64,000 nt of DNA from Lachancea dasiensis (GCA_900074725.1 LT598460.1:129502-193501), one strand, 5' to 3'. Positions 19,909 through 30,423 are shown, counted from the stretch's first letter. Made by a program: numbers and translations. The notes: generated from the sequence alone by a model not told the origin.

Positions 19909-20053
19909 ACCTTGACTCTAGAAGCTCCACTAACTGGGATGGTAAGCAAATGTTTAAACTTTGGACATCTAGAGCCCTCAACATTGGCGATGAGCTTGAA
20001 AATTGTTCTCGGAATATATGAGGTAGCGATAACCCGACAACCAAAAATAAGAA

Positions 20054-20143
20054 CTCCTCATAGGGGGCTCGAACCCCTGACATTTCGGTTCCTTGCGAGC
20101 AATGCTTAAAAGCCGAACGCTCTACCAACTGAGCTAACAAGGA
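20054..20143 (-). tRNA. tK(UUU): tRNA-Lys (UUU) with 17-nt intron
   Basis: Read on the minus strand the gene starts TCCTTGTTAGCTCAGTTGG (A box) and ends with the B box GGTTCGAGCCCC and acceptor TATGAGGAG. The anticodon TTT sits in GGCTTTTAA. A short insertion after the anticodon loop, at the canonical position, is a tRNA intron; removing it restores the anticodon stem against CCGAAATG. Mature sequence is essentially that of S. cerevisiae tK(UUU). Confidence 0.96.
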
Positions 20144-20668
20144 CGAGTTCTCGAGCTTTGTGTCAGCTACATACTATATATACAGATACAATTGTCACGC
20201 AGTATTTCGATTCACGCTTCAAGACAACGAATGGCTAGATTAGACGGCGGCAGAGTTGTTGAGCCACGATAGCTGACTTATTGAAACCCTAGGTTTATAT
20301 GTTTTGAACCGTCTTCGAGTTTTATATTGTTGAACAAGTTTTGGTGTTGAGTTGAAACTTCACAGTTGTTGCCCTTAGCCGGAAAATTTGAAGGGTACGA
20401 TCGAATACGCCACTTCGCACAGCCGTTAGCTAAGCACACGCTTACAAGTTAACATATTTTGTGCCACTCTCTTTCTTTCGAATGTCTAACTCTCTATTTA
20501 CATTTAACTGAATCAAGAAAATAATAAACAATCAACGACAGTTCAAAAATATAGCACTATGCTAAACTCACTAGCACAAGACAGAGAAGAGACGCTTTTG
20601 AACCCAACAGACACCCTTAAAATCACACGACTGGAAGAGCAAGAATATATAGGGTCTCATTTTCGGCG
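20144..20668. promoter_or_regulatory. ASE1 upstream region with overlapping upstream ORF
   Basis: AT-rich promoter between tRNA-Lys and ASE1. An ATG at 20559 opens a 50-codon frame ending at 20711, overlapping the ASE1 start in another frame. No MCB box was seen. Confidence 0.4.
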
Positions 20669-23464
20669 ATGGATGCATCAGAAAAGCGTTCACGTTCAGA
20701 AACCAATATAATGGAGCTGGGAGATTTGAATCAGCTCCAAATTCCCACGAGTTTACAGTCTCACCAGCCACAGCCGCTACAATATACGGGCTCTTCACAC
20801 CAGTCCTCGTCTACAGCTGTTTCAACCTCTTTGAGAAGTCCTCTTACGTTCAATCACCTCTCATCTGAAGCAACCGAATTTATGCGATTAACACCAGTCA
20901 ACATAAAGAACTTAACGTCGCCGATTCGTGATGTGGAAAAAAAAAGCGGCTTCCTTACTGGCGATGAAAATCCGGCATATGCTGCCTACAAAGATAACTT
21001 CAACCTTATTAGCCGCAAGTTGGAAAAGCTGCTTGACGAACTTACTGTTATTTACCGCGAGATTGGTTATTCGAACACAGAGATATGCGACAAGGAAAAA
21101 CTGATATTCAACCACATTTCAGATTCTATTACCGGGTTTTTCGAACATGCCAATCAAGAGCGTGACAAAATTAGCGCAGACAATCAGGTGGCACAACAAG
21201 TCTTACAACGCATCTTACAAGTCATCCAGGATCCCAAAGGAACTGTTTCCATTCCAGACCTGTACACGCGCAACGTAATTGTCAACTCAACGGAGCAAAA
21301 CCCTCATTCCCCGAAGAAGCCGTCGTCTCTGCTCACAAGACGCAAGATCATCACAAGGGCCAAGAGCTATGTTCTCAAGACGTACGAACCTAAACTCAAC
21401 GCTTTCCTCGACAGCGCTATCAAATTTCAAACTTTGAAATCTGTTACTGAGGACTATGAGCCTTCAGAGCTAGACAATAGAGGTGTCGGGCAGCTAATGT
21501 CAGTGGTGCCGCCTCTTGATACCTGCAAGTATTTCAAGAAATGTCTGACCAATGCGTTCAAAGACGTAGATAAGACCTGTGAGTTTATTATTGAGAATCG
21601 AAAAGCGCTTTTAGGCACAGTCAACTTCAATGACGTTTCTGATAGTATGATCGACCGCCTTGACAGCGTAATAAAAATGTTTGAGGAGGAGTTGGAATCA
21701 AGAATGAAGAGACTCTACTCGATAGGTAAAGGCATTATTAGTCTCCTCAAGGTCCTTAGTTTAAACGCTGAGACAAGTCTGGATGCACAAACCATTAAAA
21801 TTTTGAAACAACTTTCTGTGGAAAACAGCAGCGAACATTTATCAAGTACGCAAAGCGTCGCCTTTTCTTCTTCAACATTAGAAAAATTAGACCAGGCTCA
21901 TGGTGAGCTTAAGACCATCGAAGAAGCTCGTAAGCAGGAAAAGAGCAAACATGTTCATAGCTGTACTCAATTGTGGGATAAACTGAAAATCCCCAAATCA
22001 TACACCACCAAATTCGAAGAAAGTAACAAGGATCTTTCAATGACGTCTCTGCAAAACTACACTGACGAACTAAGTCGTCTTCAAGCAATGAAGAAAAAGC
22101 TCATCAAGAATCTGATACAAGACTCTTGGACCAAGATCAAAGAACTTTGGGCCGCGATGCACTTTGCTAATCGTGACACTGCCGCGTTCCAAGAGATGTT
22201 CAATACAATGACTGAAAGATCTATGACGTTGGAAGATGATGAAAAGGTTTTAGAAACCTGCGAACTCGAGATAAGTGATTTAGAGAAAAAGTATGCCCTC
22301 TACAAACCACTTTTGAAGCTTATCAACGAGTTTCATTCCCTCCAAAACGACAAGCTAAATCTGGAAAAGAGTAGCAAGGACTCATCCAGATTGTTGCTTA
22401 GAAACTCTCATAGGATTCTACTAGAGGAAGAAAAAACGAGAAAGCGAATTACGAGGCACTTTCCAAATGTTATTCAAGAACTTATTCAGAAGCTGACCAA
22501 ATTTGAGGAGGACGCTCAGAGACCATTTGTGGTTGGAGGTGCGAGACTGCTCGACATTGTGCTTCAGCAGGAGGAGGAAATTATAAGCAAATACCCTAGA
22601 AGCAGAATTAACTCCAACTTTAAGACTGGCAGTGTGGCTGCAGCATCCACAAGAAAAAAAATATTACCGGCTACTCGATCGCCCAAAAAAGATAAGAACT
22701 CGCTGCGAATTCAACCCAAGAGTCATAGGAAAACTATTCAGAGAAGTCCCATGCGCAGGCCAAATAATGGAGGAGTTCCGCTATCTGTGGATGCGGAAAG
22801 AAGTGATCTTAAACTCTCTTATAACCGATATATGAGAGCTACTCGGATGTCGAGTCCTATTAGAGAAGCTGTGCAATACGATCCAACAACGGCCTTTATG
22901 CGTAGCAGTCCGTCAAAAATTCCAACTCTTACAAGAAGCTCAACTTTCCCAAAGGACAGCATGCCATTTGGCTCGCGCTTGAACTCGAAGGTGCGCATAG
23001 AAAGGCCCGAAGGACTCACACAGATATCTCCCAACAAACTCAATTCAATGGCTTTGAAAGGCCCCAGGGTAGTAACAGAAAATGAGCCTGAATCTGCAAG
23101 CAAGTTTAAGGTATTGTCTTCAACAACAACCGCCAATAACAGAGATAAGGAGAACATTTTCACACCTCACTCATTGAAGTCACCAATAAGGTTGGTGGAG
23201 AAGGCATTTTCGAATATGTCATCACCTCAAAAAGGGGCCGAGGAGTCAGTTTATAGAATAACAAGATCTCCGGAGGGGAAATTTTTGTTGAATGTCGAAC
23301 CACATACAGCAGAGGGTGGTAATGCAGAAGGAGAAGATACGAGTATAATGGCAGACGATGAGAATTTCGTAAGTTGGAAGAGGGAGAGATTGGCGAGAAT
23401 GAACAGCGTGGAAGGTAACGATGATCTTCCTTCAAGTGTCAATTGGGACACAGATGTATTTTGA
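20669..23464 (+). CDS. ASE1: Ase1, MAP65/PRC1-family spindle-midzone crosslinker
   Basis: Bundles antiparallel microtubules and stabilises the anaphase spindle. The 931-residue protein has a Ser-rich N-terminus (1-80). Long alpha-helical/coiled-coil segments follow, including EELESRMKRLYSIGKGIISLLKVL. The MAP65 spectrin-like microtubule-binding part contains TQLWDKLKI, WTKIKELWAAM and EKKYALYKPLLKLINEF. The C-terminal 300 residues are basic and Ser/Pro-rich with many SP sites, as expected for Cdk1 control, and include a DKENIF KEN-type sequence. It is slightly longer than S. cerevisiae Ase1 (885). Downstream SGT1 is convergent, as with YOR058C and YOR057W. Confidence 0.93.
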   Translation: MDASEKRSRSETNIMELGDLNQLQIPTSLQSHQPQPLQYTGSSHQSSSTAVSTSLRSPLTFNHLSSEATEFMRLTPVNIKNLTSPIRDVEKKSGFLTGDENPAYAAYKDNFNLISRKLEKLLDELTVIYREIGYSNTEICDKEKLIFNHISDSITGFFEHANQERDKISADNQVAQQVLQRILQVIQDPKGTVSIPDLYTRNVIVNSTEQNPHSPKKPSSLLTRRKIITRAKSYVLKTYEPKLNAFLDSAIKFQTLKSVTEDYEPSELDNRGVGQLMSVVPPLDTCKYFKKCLTNAFKDVDKTCEFIIENRKALLGTVNFNDVSDSMIDRLDSVIKMFEEELESRMKRLYSIGKGIISLLKVLSLNAETSLDAQTIKILKQLSVENSSEHLSSTQSVAFSSSTLEKLDQAHGELKTIEEARKQEKSKHVHSCTQLWDKLKIPKSYTTKFEESNKDLSMTSLQNYTDELSRLQAMKKKLIKNLIQDSWTKIKELWAAMHFANRDTAAFQEMFNTMTERSMTLEDDEKVLETCELEISDLEKKYALYKPLLKLINEFHSLQNDKLNLEKSSKDSSRLLLRNSHRILLEEEKTRKRITRHFPNVIQELIQKLTKFEEDAQRPFVVGGARLLDIVLQQEEEIISKYPRSRINSNFKTGSVAAASTRKKILPATRSPKKDKNSLRIQPKSHRKTIQRSPMRRPNNGGVPLSVDAERSDLKLSYNRYMRATRMSSPIREAVQYDPTTAFMRSSPSKIPTLTRSSTFPKDSMPFGSRLNSKVRIERPEGLTQISPNKLNSMALKGPRVVTENEPESASKFKVLSSTTTANNRDKENIFTPHSLKSPIRLVEKAFSNMSSPQKGAEESVYRITRSPEGKFLLNVEPHTAEGGNAEGEDTSIMADDENFVSWKRERLARMNSVEGNDDLPSSVNWDTDVF

Positions 23465-23532
23465 AAGTATGTAACAATAAGGTAATAAGTAATTCTGGTA
23501 CAAAATCAGGTATTTTAACCACACGAACCAAT

Positions 23533-24678
23533 CTACCACTTTTTCGCCTCTGAGCCTTCTGGAGGAACAGTTTCAACCTTCTTTTGCGACACCTCTTCCC
23601 AATTTGTATTTAACGCAGTACCGTTGCTCTCGACGAAAGATTTCATCATGGCACGCCTGGTATCAGGATCAGCGCCCGAATACAACTGCTGGAAGAAAGC
23701 ATCGGCTGATTGGTTTTGTTCATCATCATCAACCTCTAATTTTGACCAGTCGATATTTTTCTTTGACGACGTGGGGTAGAGCTTGGCAGATTCAGTGTTG
23801 CCGTGTGCATCGGATATAGGTAACGGGGAAGATCCTTTTGAGGTAATCGATGGGTCAGTGGACTTAGCAAGCTGTTTCCACTGAGTCTTGACCTTTTTCG
23901 CTAGTGAAATTTCGATCTTTTTAGACAATATACTGACTCGGATTTGGTCAGGATCCACCTCATGTAAAAGTTTTGCAGTGTATTGGAATTCTCCGCCCGA
24001 TGAAGGAATAGGATATGTGACTTCCAGATCTTGATGGCCAGGAGAAAGATACACGTGAAGAGAGTCCTTATCTCTCGGAAGCGACGATGTGAACAATGAT
24101 ATAGTTATTGTTGTGGCAGTCTGGTACCAGTCCATTTTGAAAGTAGGCTTCTTGGACACTTCGTCGTTTTTTGGATTTCTATGAAGTGAGGATTCATTCA
24201 CGCTGCTTCTCTCGAGTTTCCCAGCTTCCTGATCGCCAAGACTAGCGGGCCCGTGCCTTTCTTTCCACTTTTTCATTTTATTTGCAAGGTTTGCCTCCCA
24301 GATGGGCATTGTGTCATCTTGGTACTGAAGTTCGCGAGCTTTTCGGAAGTACTCATCAGCGGCTGGGTATTGTTTACGATTGTAAAAGTGCACACAGAGC
24401 CGGAAGTTAGCTAAAGCCAGTTTAGACCGATCCCCTCTACGCTGTGCAATCTCTACCGCAGATTCCAACAACTCCAATGCATTTTCCAACGTCTTGTCAC
24501 TATGCCAGCTCTTGAATCCGTAGTACAACTTCTCGAGGCATGCGGCCTTGTATATATGTGCCACAAAATTGGCGGGCGACTGCTGCAAGACCGAATCGTA
24601 CACTTCTAATGCGTCGCCGGGGTTTTTTGCGTCATACAACAGGGAATACGCCGTTTTGAGATCTGTTTCTACTGGCAT
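23533..24678 (-). CDS. SGT1: Sgt1, Hsp90 co-chaperone for kinetochore and SCF assembly
   Basis: Links Hsp90 to client complexes such as CBF3 and SCF ubiquitin ligases. The 381-residue protein has N-terminal TPR repeats (about 1-125; KAACLEKLYYGF, RSKLALANFRLCVHF). A CS domain starts near 183 (FKMDWYQTATTITISLF). The C-terminal SGS domain has IDWSKLEVDDDE, FFQQLYSGADPDTRRAMMKSFVESNGT and WEEVS. The open frame begins at a TTG seven codons earlier; the ATG at 24678 gives MPVETDLKTAY, the same start as the S. cerevisiae protein (395 aa). It is divergent from NOB1 across 420 bp. Confidence 0.96.
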   Translation of the reverse strand: MPVETDLKTAYSLLYDAKNPGDALEVYDSVLQQSPANFVAHIYKAACLEKLYYGFKSWHSDKTLENALELLESAVEIAQRRGDRSKLALANFRLCVHFYNRKQYPAADEYFRKARELQYQDDTMPIWEANLANKMKKWKERHGPASLGDQEAGKLERSSVNESSLHRNPKNDEVSKKPTFKMDWYQTATTITISLFTSSLPRDKDSLHVYLSPGHQDLEVTYPIPSSGGEFQYTAKLLHEVDPDQIRVSILSKKIEISLAKKVKTQWKQLAKSTDPSITSKGSSPLPISDAHGNTESAKLYPTSSKKNIDWSKLEVDDDEQNQSADAFFQQLYSGADPDTRRAMMKSFVESNGTALNTNWEEVSQKKVETVPPEGSEAKKW

Positions 24679-25099
24679 TGTATAAGGCACTAATCCCAAT
24701 AATCGTACTAGCCTGTGCGTAGCCTGAGCTTTGAACTGAACTTGTCTTAAGAGCCTTTAGGCAGTGTCCAAATGTCACAATGTGATTGGTAATTTTCCAT
24801 CATCCATAAACGTCTGTTTGGGTAAAAGTGATATACAAAACTTCGGAATTGAGAAGGAAGCTCTGTAGTTACCATGGCTGAAGGTCAAGCCACCAGAGCC
24901 AGGTCAGTAGTAACTACGAGTCCTCCAGCTAGGAAGGATACCAGGGAGCATATACAGGGCTTTTCTTTCTGCCATATGTTTACTTGTGAATATTCAGACA
25001 ATTTTTCAATTTTGTAATATAGAAAATTTTGGCCGATGAGCTAGCGATGAGCCAGCTACAATAGAGTAAAAAACCCAACGAAACAACCATTGGCCTCAT
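24679..25099. other. Divergent SGT1-NOB1 promoter
   Basis: About 420 bp shared promoter. AT-rich near NOB1; no distinct site recognised. Confidence 0.5.
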
Positions 25100-26548
25100 A
25101 TGTCCTCTTCCTCGGCTGCACATGTAAATAGCTTGGTGCTGGATGCGACGCCACTCATCACACAGTCGTACTCGCACTATCAGAATTATGCCAAGGAGTT
25201 TCACACTACACCTACGGTTTTTCAAGAAATAAAAGATGAGCAAGCGAGAAAGAATTTGGAGTTATGGCGTGCACTGGGAACTCTAAAACTTCGTCAACCT
25301 TCGGCCAACTCCGTCAAGAGAGTGAGTGATTTTGCTAAGCTCACAGGCGATTACTCGGTTTTGAGTGCCAATGATATTCACATCATCGCACTTGCATACG
25401 AACTGGAAACGGAATTAAATCAAGGGGACTGGAGGCTGCGCAGGAAGCCAGGCGAGGACCTGACGGTGGCATTGGCTTCTGAGGCAACGATAGAGAAGAC
25501 TGCTCAGCAAGAAACTCAGACAGAGAAGAATAAAGCCAAGAAAAATCGCAGAAGAGGAGGCAAAAAACAGCGTGAAAAACAGCAACAGCGGGAGCAACAG
25601 ACGGAGCAGGAGCAAGAGCAAGAGCAGGTGCAAGAGCAGGTGCAGAAAGTTGAACAGACCGCCGACACGCAGGCTGAAAAGGAACCCGACCATCGCAGTC
25701 TAGGGGAGCCAAGCGCTGGGGTAGTTGTCGAACCTTCAAATCTGGACTTGCCAACGACCTCTACTGGGATGAGAGAACCTGGGAATGTGGATTCAGCATC
25801 CTACTTCGAAGATGACGATGATGGGGATTGGATCTGTCCAGAGAACCTTACAGAAACAATGATAAAAGATAGCGGTGAGGACACGACAGGCTCGCATGTT
25901 CGTGAGGATCTCAATGGATACATGTCTGAAAACCACTTGAAACTTCCACAAAATCAAGTAGCATTGGCAACTGGCGATTTTGCAGTTCAGAATGTGGCCT
26001 TGCAGCTGAATTTGAACTTGATGAATTTTCTGTCGGGCCTTAGAATCAAAAAGCTTCGTAATTACATGCTCAGGTGTCATGCTTGCTTCAGGATTTTCCC
26101 TCTCCCCAAGGATGGAAGCCCCAGGCACTTTTGCTCGTCGTGTGGAGGCTACAACACTCTAATGCGATGCGCAGTCTCCGTTGATGCTTCTACGGGTGAG
26201 ATAACTCCACATTTGAAAGCTAACTTTCAGTGGAACAACCGTGGGAATAGGTACTCGATGGCGAGTCCGCTGTCCAAAAATTCCCAGAAACGATTTGGCA
26301 AAAAAGGATTTGTACACACGAAGCACGGACAAGACGTGGAATTACTAAGAGAAGATCAGAAGGAGTACGAAAAGGCGCTTAAACAGGAAGAATGGACTCG
26401 TAGACATAACGAAAAAGTTTTGAGCGATTGGACTGGCGGTGGCTCTGCGGACAACTTCATCTCCCCATTTGCCATTTCCGGTCTCAAACACCATTCAGTA
26501 AAGGTTGGTCGCGGTCGTCAAGCGAACAGTGTCAAACGCAAGAAGTAG
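25100..26548 (+). CDS. NOB1: Nob1, PIN-domain endonuclease for 18S rRNA 3' end
   Basis: Cleaves 20S pre-rRNA at site D to make mature 18S rRNA. The 482-residue protein starts with the PIN domain (about 10-105), with catalytic Asp15 in LVLDATPLI and a further acidic residue in SANDIHIIALAYELE. A charged linker rich in Gln/Glu (QEQEQEQVQEQ) is longer and more repetitive than usual. Then come the conserved DGDWICPENL and a zinc ribbon with C326, C329, C345 and C348 (CHACFRIF...FCSSCGG). The C-terminus is basic. Slightly longer than S. cerevisiae Nob1 (459), mainly through the Gln/Glu tract. Confidence 0.95.
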   Translation: MSSSSAAHVNSLVLDATPLITQSYSHYQNYAKEFHTTPTVFQEIKDEQARKNLELWRALGTLKLRQPSANSVKRVSDFAKLTGDYSVLSANDIHIIALAYELETELNQGDWRLRRKPGEDLTVALASEATIEKTAQQETQTEKNKAKKNRRRGGKKQREKQQQREQQTEQEQEQEQVQEQVQKVEQTADTQAEKEPDHRSLGEPSAGVVVEPSNLDLPTTSTGMREPGNVDSASYFEDDDDGDWICPENLTETMIKDSGEDTTGSHVREDLNGYMSENHLKLPQNQVALATGDFAVQNVALQLNLNLMNFLSGLRIKKLRNYMLRCHACFRIFPLPKDGSPRHFCSSCGGYNTLMRCAVSVDASTGEITPHLKANFQWNNRGNRYSMASPLSKNSQKRFGKKGFVHTKHGQDVELLREDQKEYEKALKQEEWTRRHNEKVLSDWTGGGSADNFISPFAISGLKHHSVKVGRGRQANSVKRKK

Positions 26549-27093
26549 ATAACATACAACTCATTGTAATCACTGATTGACAAGCACAATGTATGAGTTG
26601 TTTTTTTTTTTTTTTTTAATGACAGAAAGTTCGCCAGAAGATCCATTTTGCCACGATATGAACTTCGACTCTCAAGCTCTGTAGCAACAAGAACCTTGAG
26701 TTGATGCGAGGTCAGGAAGGCTAGCGAACTGAGAAGAAAGCCTACAATCACTAAATACGGATAACGAGTGGTTGACTGACTTCCGCTAGTTTTCTGTTTT
26801 CTGACGCTTCCAGCGAACGTATAAACTGTCCAGAAATTGTATAGACCGCTTATGCTATTTTTCATGTTTTTGAATGCCTAAGTTTCGAAACTCTGGTTAC
26901 TTCTTTTCAAAGTTATTGCTAATCCGCTATTCGCATCACGTGAGACGAATGGAGATTAAGAATGTTAAATTAGCTATCGCATTCCAGTTAATGTCATCGA
27001 AGCACCTCAGGAGCATTATAAAAACAGCAAGTCCCCACTTTCGACCAGTTTCGCCGTCGTCTGCCCTTTGAATTGGTGTTATTATCATAAAGA
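26549..27093. other. NOB1-SIS2/VHS3 gap
   Basis: About 545 bp. A 17-T tract (26601-26617) follows NOB1. TCACGTGA at 26937-26944 is a perfect Cbf1/Tye7-type E-box. No gene was seen. Confidence 0.5.
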
Positions 27094-29031
27094 ATGAGTG
27101 GCTCTAACAGTGGAAGCTCAAAGGTGCCCGGAATAGTGTCGCCTAGGTTTTCAAACCCGGGCACGAAAGCCAATCCAGACGGATCCATGGGGCACTCCGC
27201 TCCTGGAGCGAGTACCCCTGTTCCCCAGGGTAGCGGGAGCCCCGGACTTTCCGCAACCAAGTCTATCATGAATGTGTCCGGTACCTCAGGTGCAGTGGTT
27301 AGTAATACACCGGAGCCAGGGCTGAAAAGAGTGCCTACAGTAACTTTTAGCGATTCGAAGCCTTTATCACTTAAACAGCAGGCCGTTAACAACTCTGCGA
27401 CACAGCAATCAAAACCGACGACAGGTGAAGAGGCGGAAAAGGTGGAAAGTCTCAGTCCCAGGTTGAAGGCCAGTACCTCGCCTCCTAACGTCAAAGATAC
27501 GTCGCCACCACCATTGTTGGCCAGTGGTGACTCTGCTTCATTTCAAGGGCGTCAAAACTCAAACTCTAGCTCTGGGCGTCCTGAACCGAAGAAAGGAAAT
27601 ATAATATCCAAACTCTTGCACTCCGCAGACGTTTTGCACAACAGTCCAAGTCACCATTCTCACTCGAACGATCACAGCACCGCGGGCGAAGAATCACCTA
27701 AAGCCACCCCAGTCACGTCTGATACGGAATCGAGGAGGGATTTGAAAGAAGATCATCCACATTTTGTGGTGGATGACGTATTGCATTCCCCTAATTACAG
27801 GTCTAGGTCGAACAGTGCCAGTCCTATGCCCACAACTACCCCAAACAAGGCTTCTTTTGCCCTAGGGGAGAAAAGGCAGGACTCAACGACAAGACATCAA
27901 GAACCGACTATTCTCGAATCTCCGGACGAGGGCCCTGTGGAGACTCCTGTAGATCCGCTTTCCAACTTTCACCAAATTGCGCCGAACATTCCCAAACGCG
28001 AAACCGGCAAAAATTCCGAACCAAGGTTGCCGCAGGACGACGGAAAGTTACACGTTTTGTTTGGAGCCACAGGCTCGCTGTCTGTGCTGAAAATCAAGGC
28101 TATGATCAAAAAGCTGGAAGAGATTTATGGACGGGATAAGATTTCTATTCAACTAATTCTAACCCAAGCTGCGGCTCAATTCTTCACAAACAAGGCCAAG
28201 AAACCCACCAAAGTGGAATCTCGTTCCATTTCAGAGAGCGGATTGCCAGTAAGCCCAGGGACTTTCCGTACAGAACCGGCCCTTTCTAAACTTAATGCTA
28301 CTACACCCAGTACTGCCTCGCATAATCATAACGTCAATGCTACTAACCACAATGGAGCAGGAGCTTCTCTCAAAATCGAACTACCAGCTCACATTCAAGT
28401 TTGGACAGATCAAGATGAATGGGATGTATGGAAACAGCGTATGGACCCGGTGTTGCATATAGAGTTACGCCGCTGGGCTGATATCTTGGTTGTTGCTCCT
28501 TTGACTGCCAATACCTTGTCAAAGATTGCACTAGGGTTATGCGACAACTTGCTGACCAGTGTAATTCGCGCTTGGAACCCCACCTTCCCCATCTTCCTAG
28601 CACCTTCCATGGTAAGTAGCAGCTACAACTCGACCATCACGAAGAGGCACCTGAAATTAATCAAGGAGGAGATGCCTTGGATTACTGTTTTCAAGCCATC
28701 AGAGAAGGTGATGGGAATCCACGGTGATATTGGATTAGGTGGCATGATGGATGCAAATGAAATTGTGGATAAAGTGGTCATGAAATTGGGCGGGTACCCT
28801 GAGGACGGCGATGAGGATGAGGATGAAGATGACGAGGACGACGAATACGACGAGTCCAAGAGCACACATCAAATGCAAGAACAATCCTTGGACGATGAAG
28901 ACGAAGACGAGGACGATGAGGATGAAGACGAAGACGATGATGACGAGGAAGATGAAGAAGAGGAGAGAGTGGCTGTAACCAGCTCTCCGAATGTTACTGG
29001 TTTCGAGCTGGGGCCTCAGATATCGGCTTAA
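27094..29031 (+). CDS. VHS3: Sis2/Vhs3 (Hal3) regulatory and PPCDC subunit
   Basis: Hal3-type flavoprotein homologue. In S. cerevisiae Sis2 and Vhs3 inhibit the phosphatase Ppz1 and also form a mixed PPC decarboxylase with Cab3 for CoA synthesis. The 645-residue protein has a long disordered N-terminus (1-315) and a flavodoxin-like core (about 318-568). The core carries the essential His455 (VLHIELRRWAD) and NTLSKIALG. The tail is strongly acidic (about 571-625, mostly Asp/Glu). Where catalytic PPCDCs carry a Cys, this protein reads GDIGLGGM, so it should be the His-donating but Cys-lacking subunit. It is the single ancestor of SIS2 (YKR072C) and VHS3 (YOR054C). Confidence 0.93.
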   Translation: MSGSNSGSSKVPGIVSPRFSNPGTKANPDGSMGHSAPGASTPVPQGSGSPGLSATKSIMNVSGTSGAVVSNTPEPGLKRVPTVTFSDSKPLSLKQQAVNNSATQQSKPTTGEEAEKVESLSPRLKASTSPPNVKDTSPPPLLASGDSASFQGRQNSNSSSGRPEPKKGNIISKLLHSADVLHNSPSHHSHSNDHSTAGEESPKATPVTSDTESRRDLKEDHPHFVVDDVLHSPNYRSRSNSASPMPTTTPNKASFALGEKRQDSTTRHQEPTILESPDEGPVETPVDPLSNFHQIAPNIPKRETGKNSEPRLPQDDGKLHVLFGATGSLSVLKIKAMIKKLEEIYGRDKISIQLILTQAAAQFFTNKAKKPTKVESRSISESGLPVSPGTFRTEPALSKLNATTPSTASHNHNVNATNHNGAGASLKIELPAHIQVWTDQDEWDVWKQRMDPVLHIELRRWADILVVAPLTANTLSKIALGLCDNLLTSVIRAWNPTFPIFLAPSMVSSSYNSTITKRHLKLIKEEMPWITVFKPSEKVMGIHGDIGLGGMMDANEIVDKVVMKLGGYPEDGDEDEDEDDEDDEYDESKSTHQMQEQSLDDEDEDEDDEDEDEDDDDEEDEEEERVAVTSSPNVTGFELGPQISA

Positions 29032-29406
29032 ACATGCCATCCACATCCAAAAGTCATCACACACGGATTACATTTTATCTTGCACTCTGGAACGCATTTC
29101 TCATTTCTGGCACTCTGAAGGCTTCAAACCTATTTTTATAATCGACACCGAAATACATTCTTAATGTCCTGATAATACATGTATTATTTGTGGTGTTTCA
29201 TTGTTGTAGTTCAAGATCAAATGACTCATTCGTATTAAGGGATAATACAGCTGCTATTATTTCCACTGTCTTATTAATGTGTAAGCGATGGAGTATGGGC
29301 TACATATAGCGCTCACGGATCTCAAACCTGAAGATTTACCAAGCAAGGTGTTCGACGTCTATTTATTGGGGACCTAGGTATAAAGAGGTTTTTGAATCCA
29401 CCAAAA
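29032..29406. other. SIS2/VHS3-DRE2 gap
   Basis: AT-rich 375 bp of 3' flank and DRE2 promoter; no gene or motif recognised. Confidence 0.5.
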
Positions 29407-30423
29407 ATGACTGAAATGCAGAGCAGTTTGTTAGTAATCCACCCTGCGATGACAGTGACGCCAGAAAAAGTGGCAAGCGTGAAGAAGAGCGCTCTCTTTT
29501 CGAACTCTGGGGTAGTAGACCAGTTTTTGATCAACAAGTTAAACGATTCAAGTGTGGTCTTGGAAGATGGGAAGTACGATCTGGTATACTATCTGACTCC
29601 GGAGATACCCAGCCAAATTCAGTTTCCTACCACACTGATTCCAGTTCTTGCAAAAAGCTTGCAAGCTGGAGGAAGGCTGTATGGATTGAGCGATAGTCTG
29701 AAGATTGATGCCCTGATAAATGGGCTGGAGATTGTAGATGCCAGGGATGATTACCATTGGGTGAAGAAGGCGGGTTTTCAAGATGTTGTGGCCGCACCAG
29801 TAGCGCTCAAAACAAAAGCGTCGTCAGGCGCATCCAGCATACAGGGTACTCAGAAAATGCTCCCAACATTCAAGAAGGCTAGTAGCTCGGTCACTAAAGC
29901 CCTTCCAACTTTCAAGAGAGCGGACTCTCCCTCTGTTAATCAACTTGCAGAAGATTTGGACAATCTTGACGACGCTGAGGAAGGTGACGATTCCGACGAG
30001 CTTACCGCAGCGAAATCCAAGTTTTTTGATGATGTTGAGGGTCTGGACTCGGCCGAGTCCATTGATGAGGAAGATCTGATCGATGAAGCCGAGCAAAACC
30101 TCATCACCGTTGTGACCTGTGGTAAGACCAAAAACAGAAGACGTAAAGCATGCAAGGACTGCACCTGTGGGATGAAAGAACAAGAGGAGCAAATGCTAGA
30201 CGCAGCGAGGACGGTACAAGACCAAGTGCTCGGTAAAAAGGTCGAATTTGACGAACAAGAACTGTCAGAGATCGATTTCACCATTCAAGGCAAGAAAGTT
30301 GGCGGATGTGGCTCATGCTCGTTGGGCGATGCTTTTAGATGCTCTGGGTGTCCCTACCTCGGATTGCCAGCATTCAAGCCTGGCCAGCCCATCAGCTTGA
30401 CCAGCATAGACGACGACTTGTAG
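29407..30423 (+). CDS. DRE2: Dre2, anamorsin, cytosolic Fe-S assembly electron carrier
   Basis: With Tah18 it supplies electrons for cytosolic iron-sulfur cluster assembly and for the ribonucleotide reductase cofactor. The 338-residue protein has an N-terminal methyltransferase-like domain (about 5-130) and an acidic linker. The C-terminal CIAPIN1 region has a first motif of C238, C249, C252 and C254 (TCGK...ACKDCTCG), which binds [2Fe-2S]. A second twin CX2C motif of C301/C304 and C312/C315 (GGCGSC...[16 protein letters not shown]) binds [4Fe-4S]. The frame opens with TTG five codons earlier; the ATG at 29407 is used. It matches YKR071C in position and length (348). Confidence 0.96.
   Translation: MTEMQSSLLVIHPAMTVTPEKVASVKKSALFSNSGVVDQFLINKLNDSSVVLEDGKYDLVYYLTPEIPSQIQFPTTLIPVLAKSLQAGGRLYGLSDSLKIDALINGLEIVDARDDYHWVKKAGFQDVVAAPVALKTKASSGASSIQGTQKMLPTFKKASSSVTKALPTFKRADSPSVNQLAEDLDNLDDAEEGDDSDELTAAKSKFFDDVEGLDSAESIDEEDLIDEAEQNLITVVTCGKTKNRRRKACKDCTCGMKEQEEQMLDAARTVQDQVLGKKVEFDEQELSEIDFTIQGKKVGGCGSCSLGDAFRCSGCPYLGLPAFKPGQPISLTSIDDDL

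Noticed and set aside
25383-25754. Leu/Ala-rich frames antisense to NOB1
   Set aside because: Arise from the Gln/Glu repeat codons (CAG/GAG) of the NOB1 linker read backwards.
28623-29064. Ser-rich and hydrophobic frames antisense to the SIS2/VHS3 tail
   Set aside because: Complement of the Asp/Glu codon run; no independent evidence.
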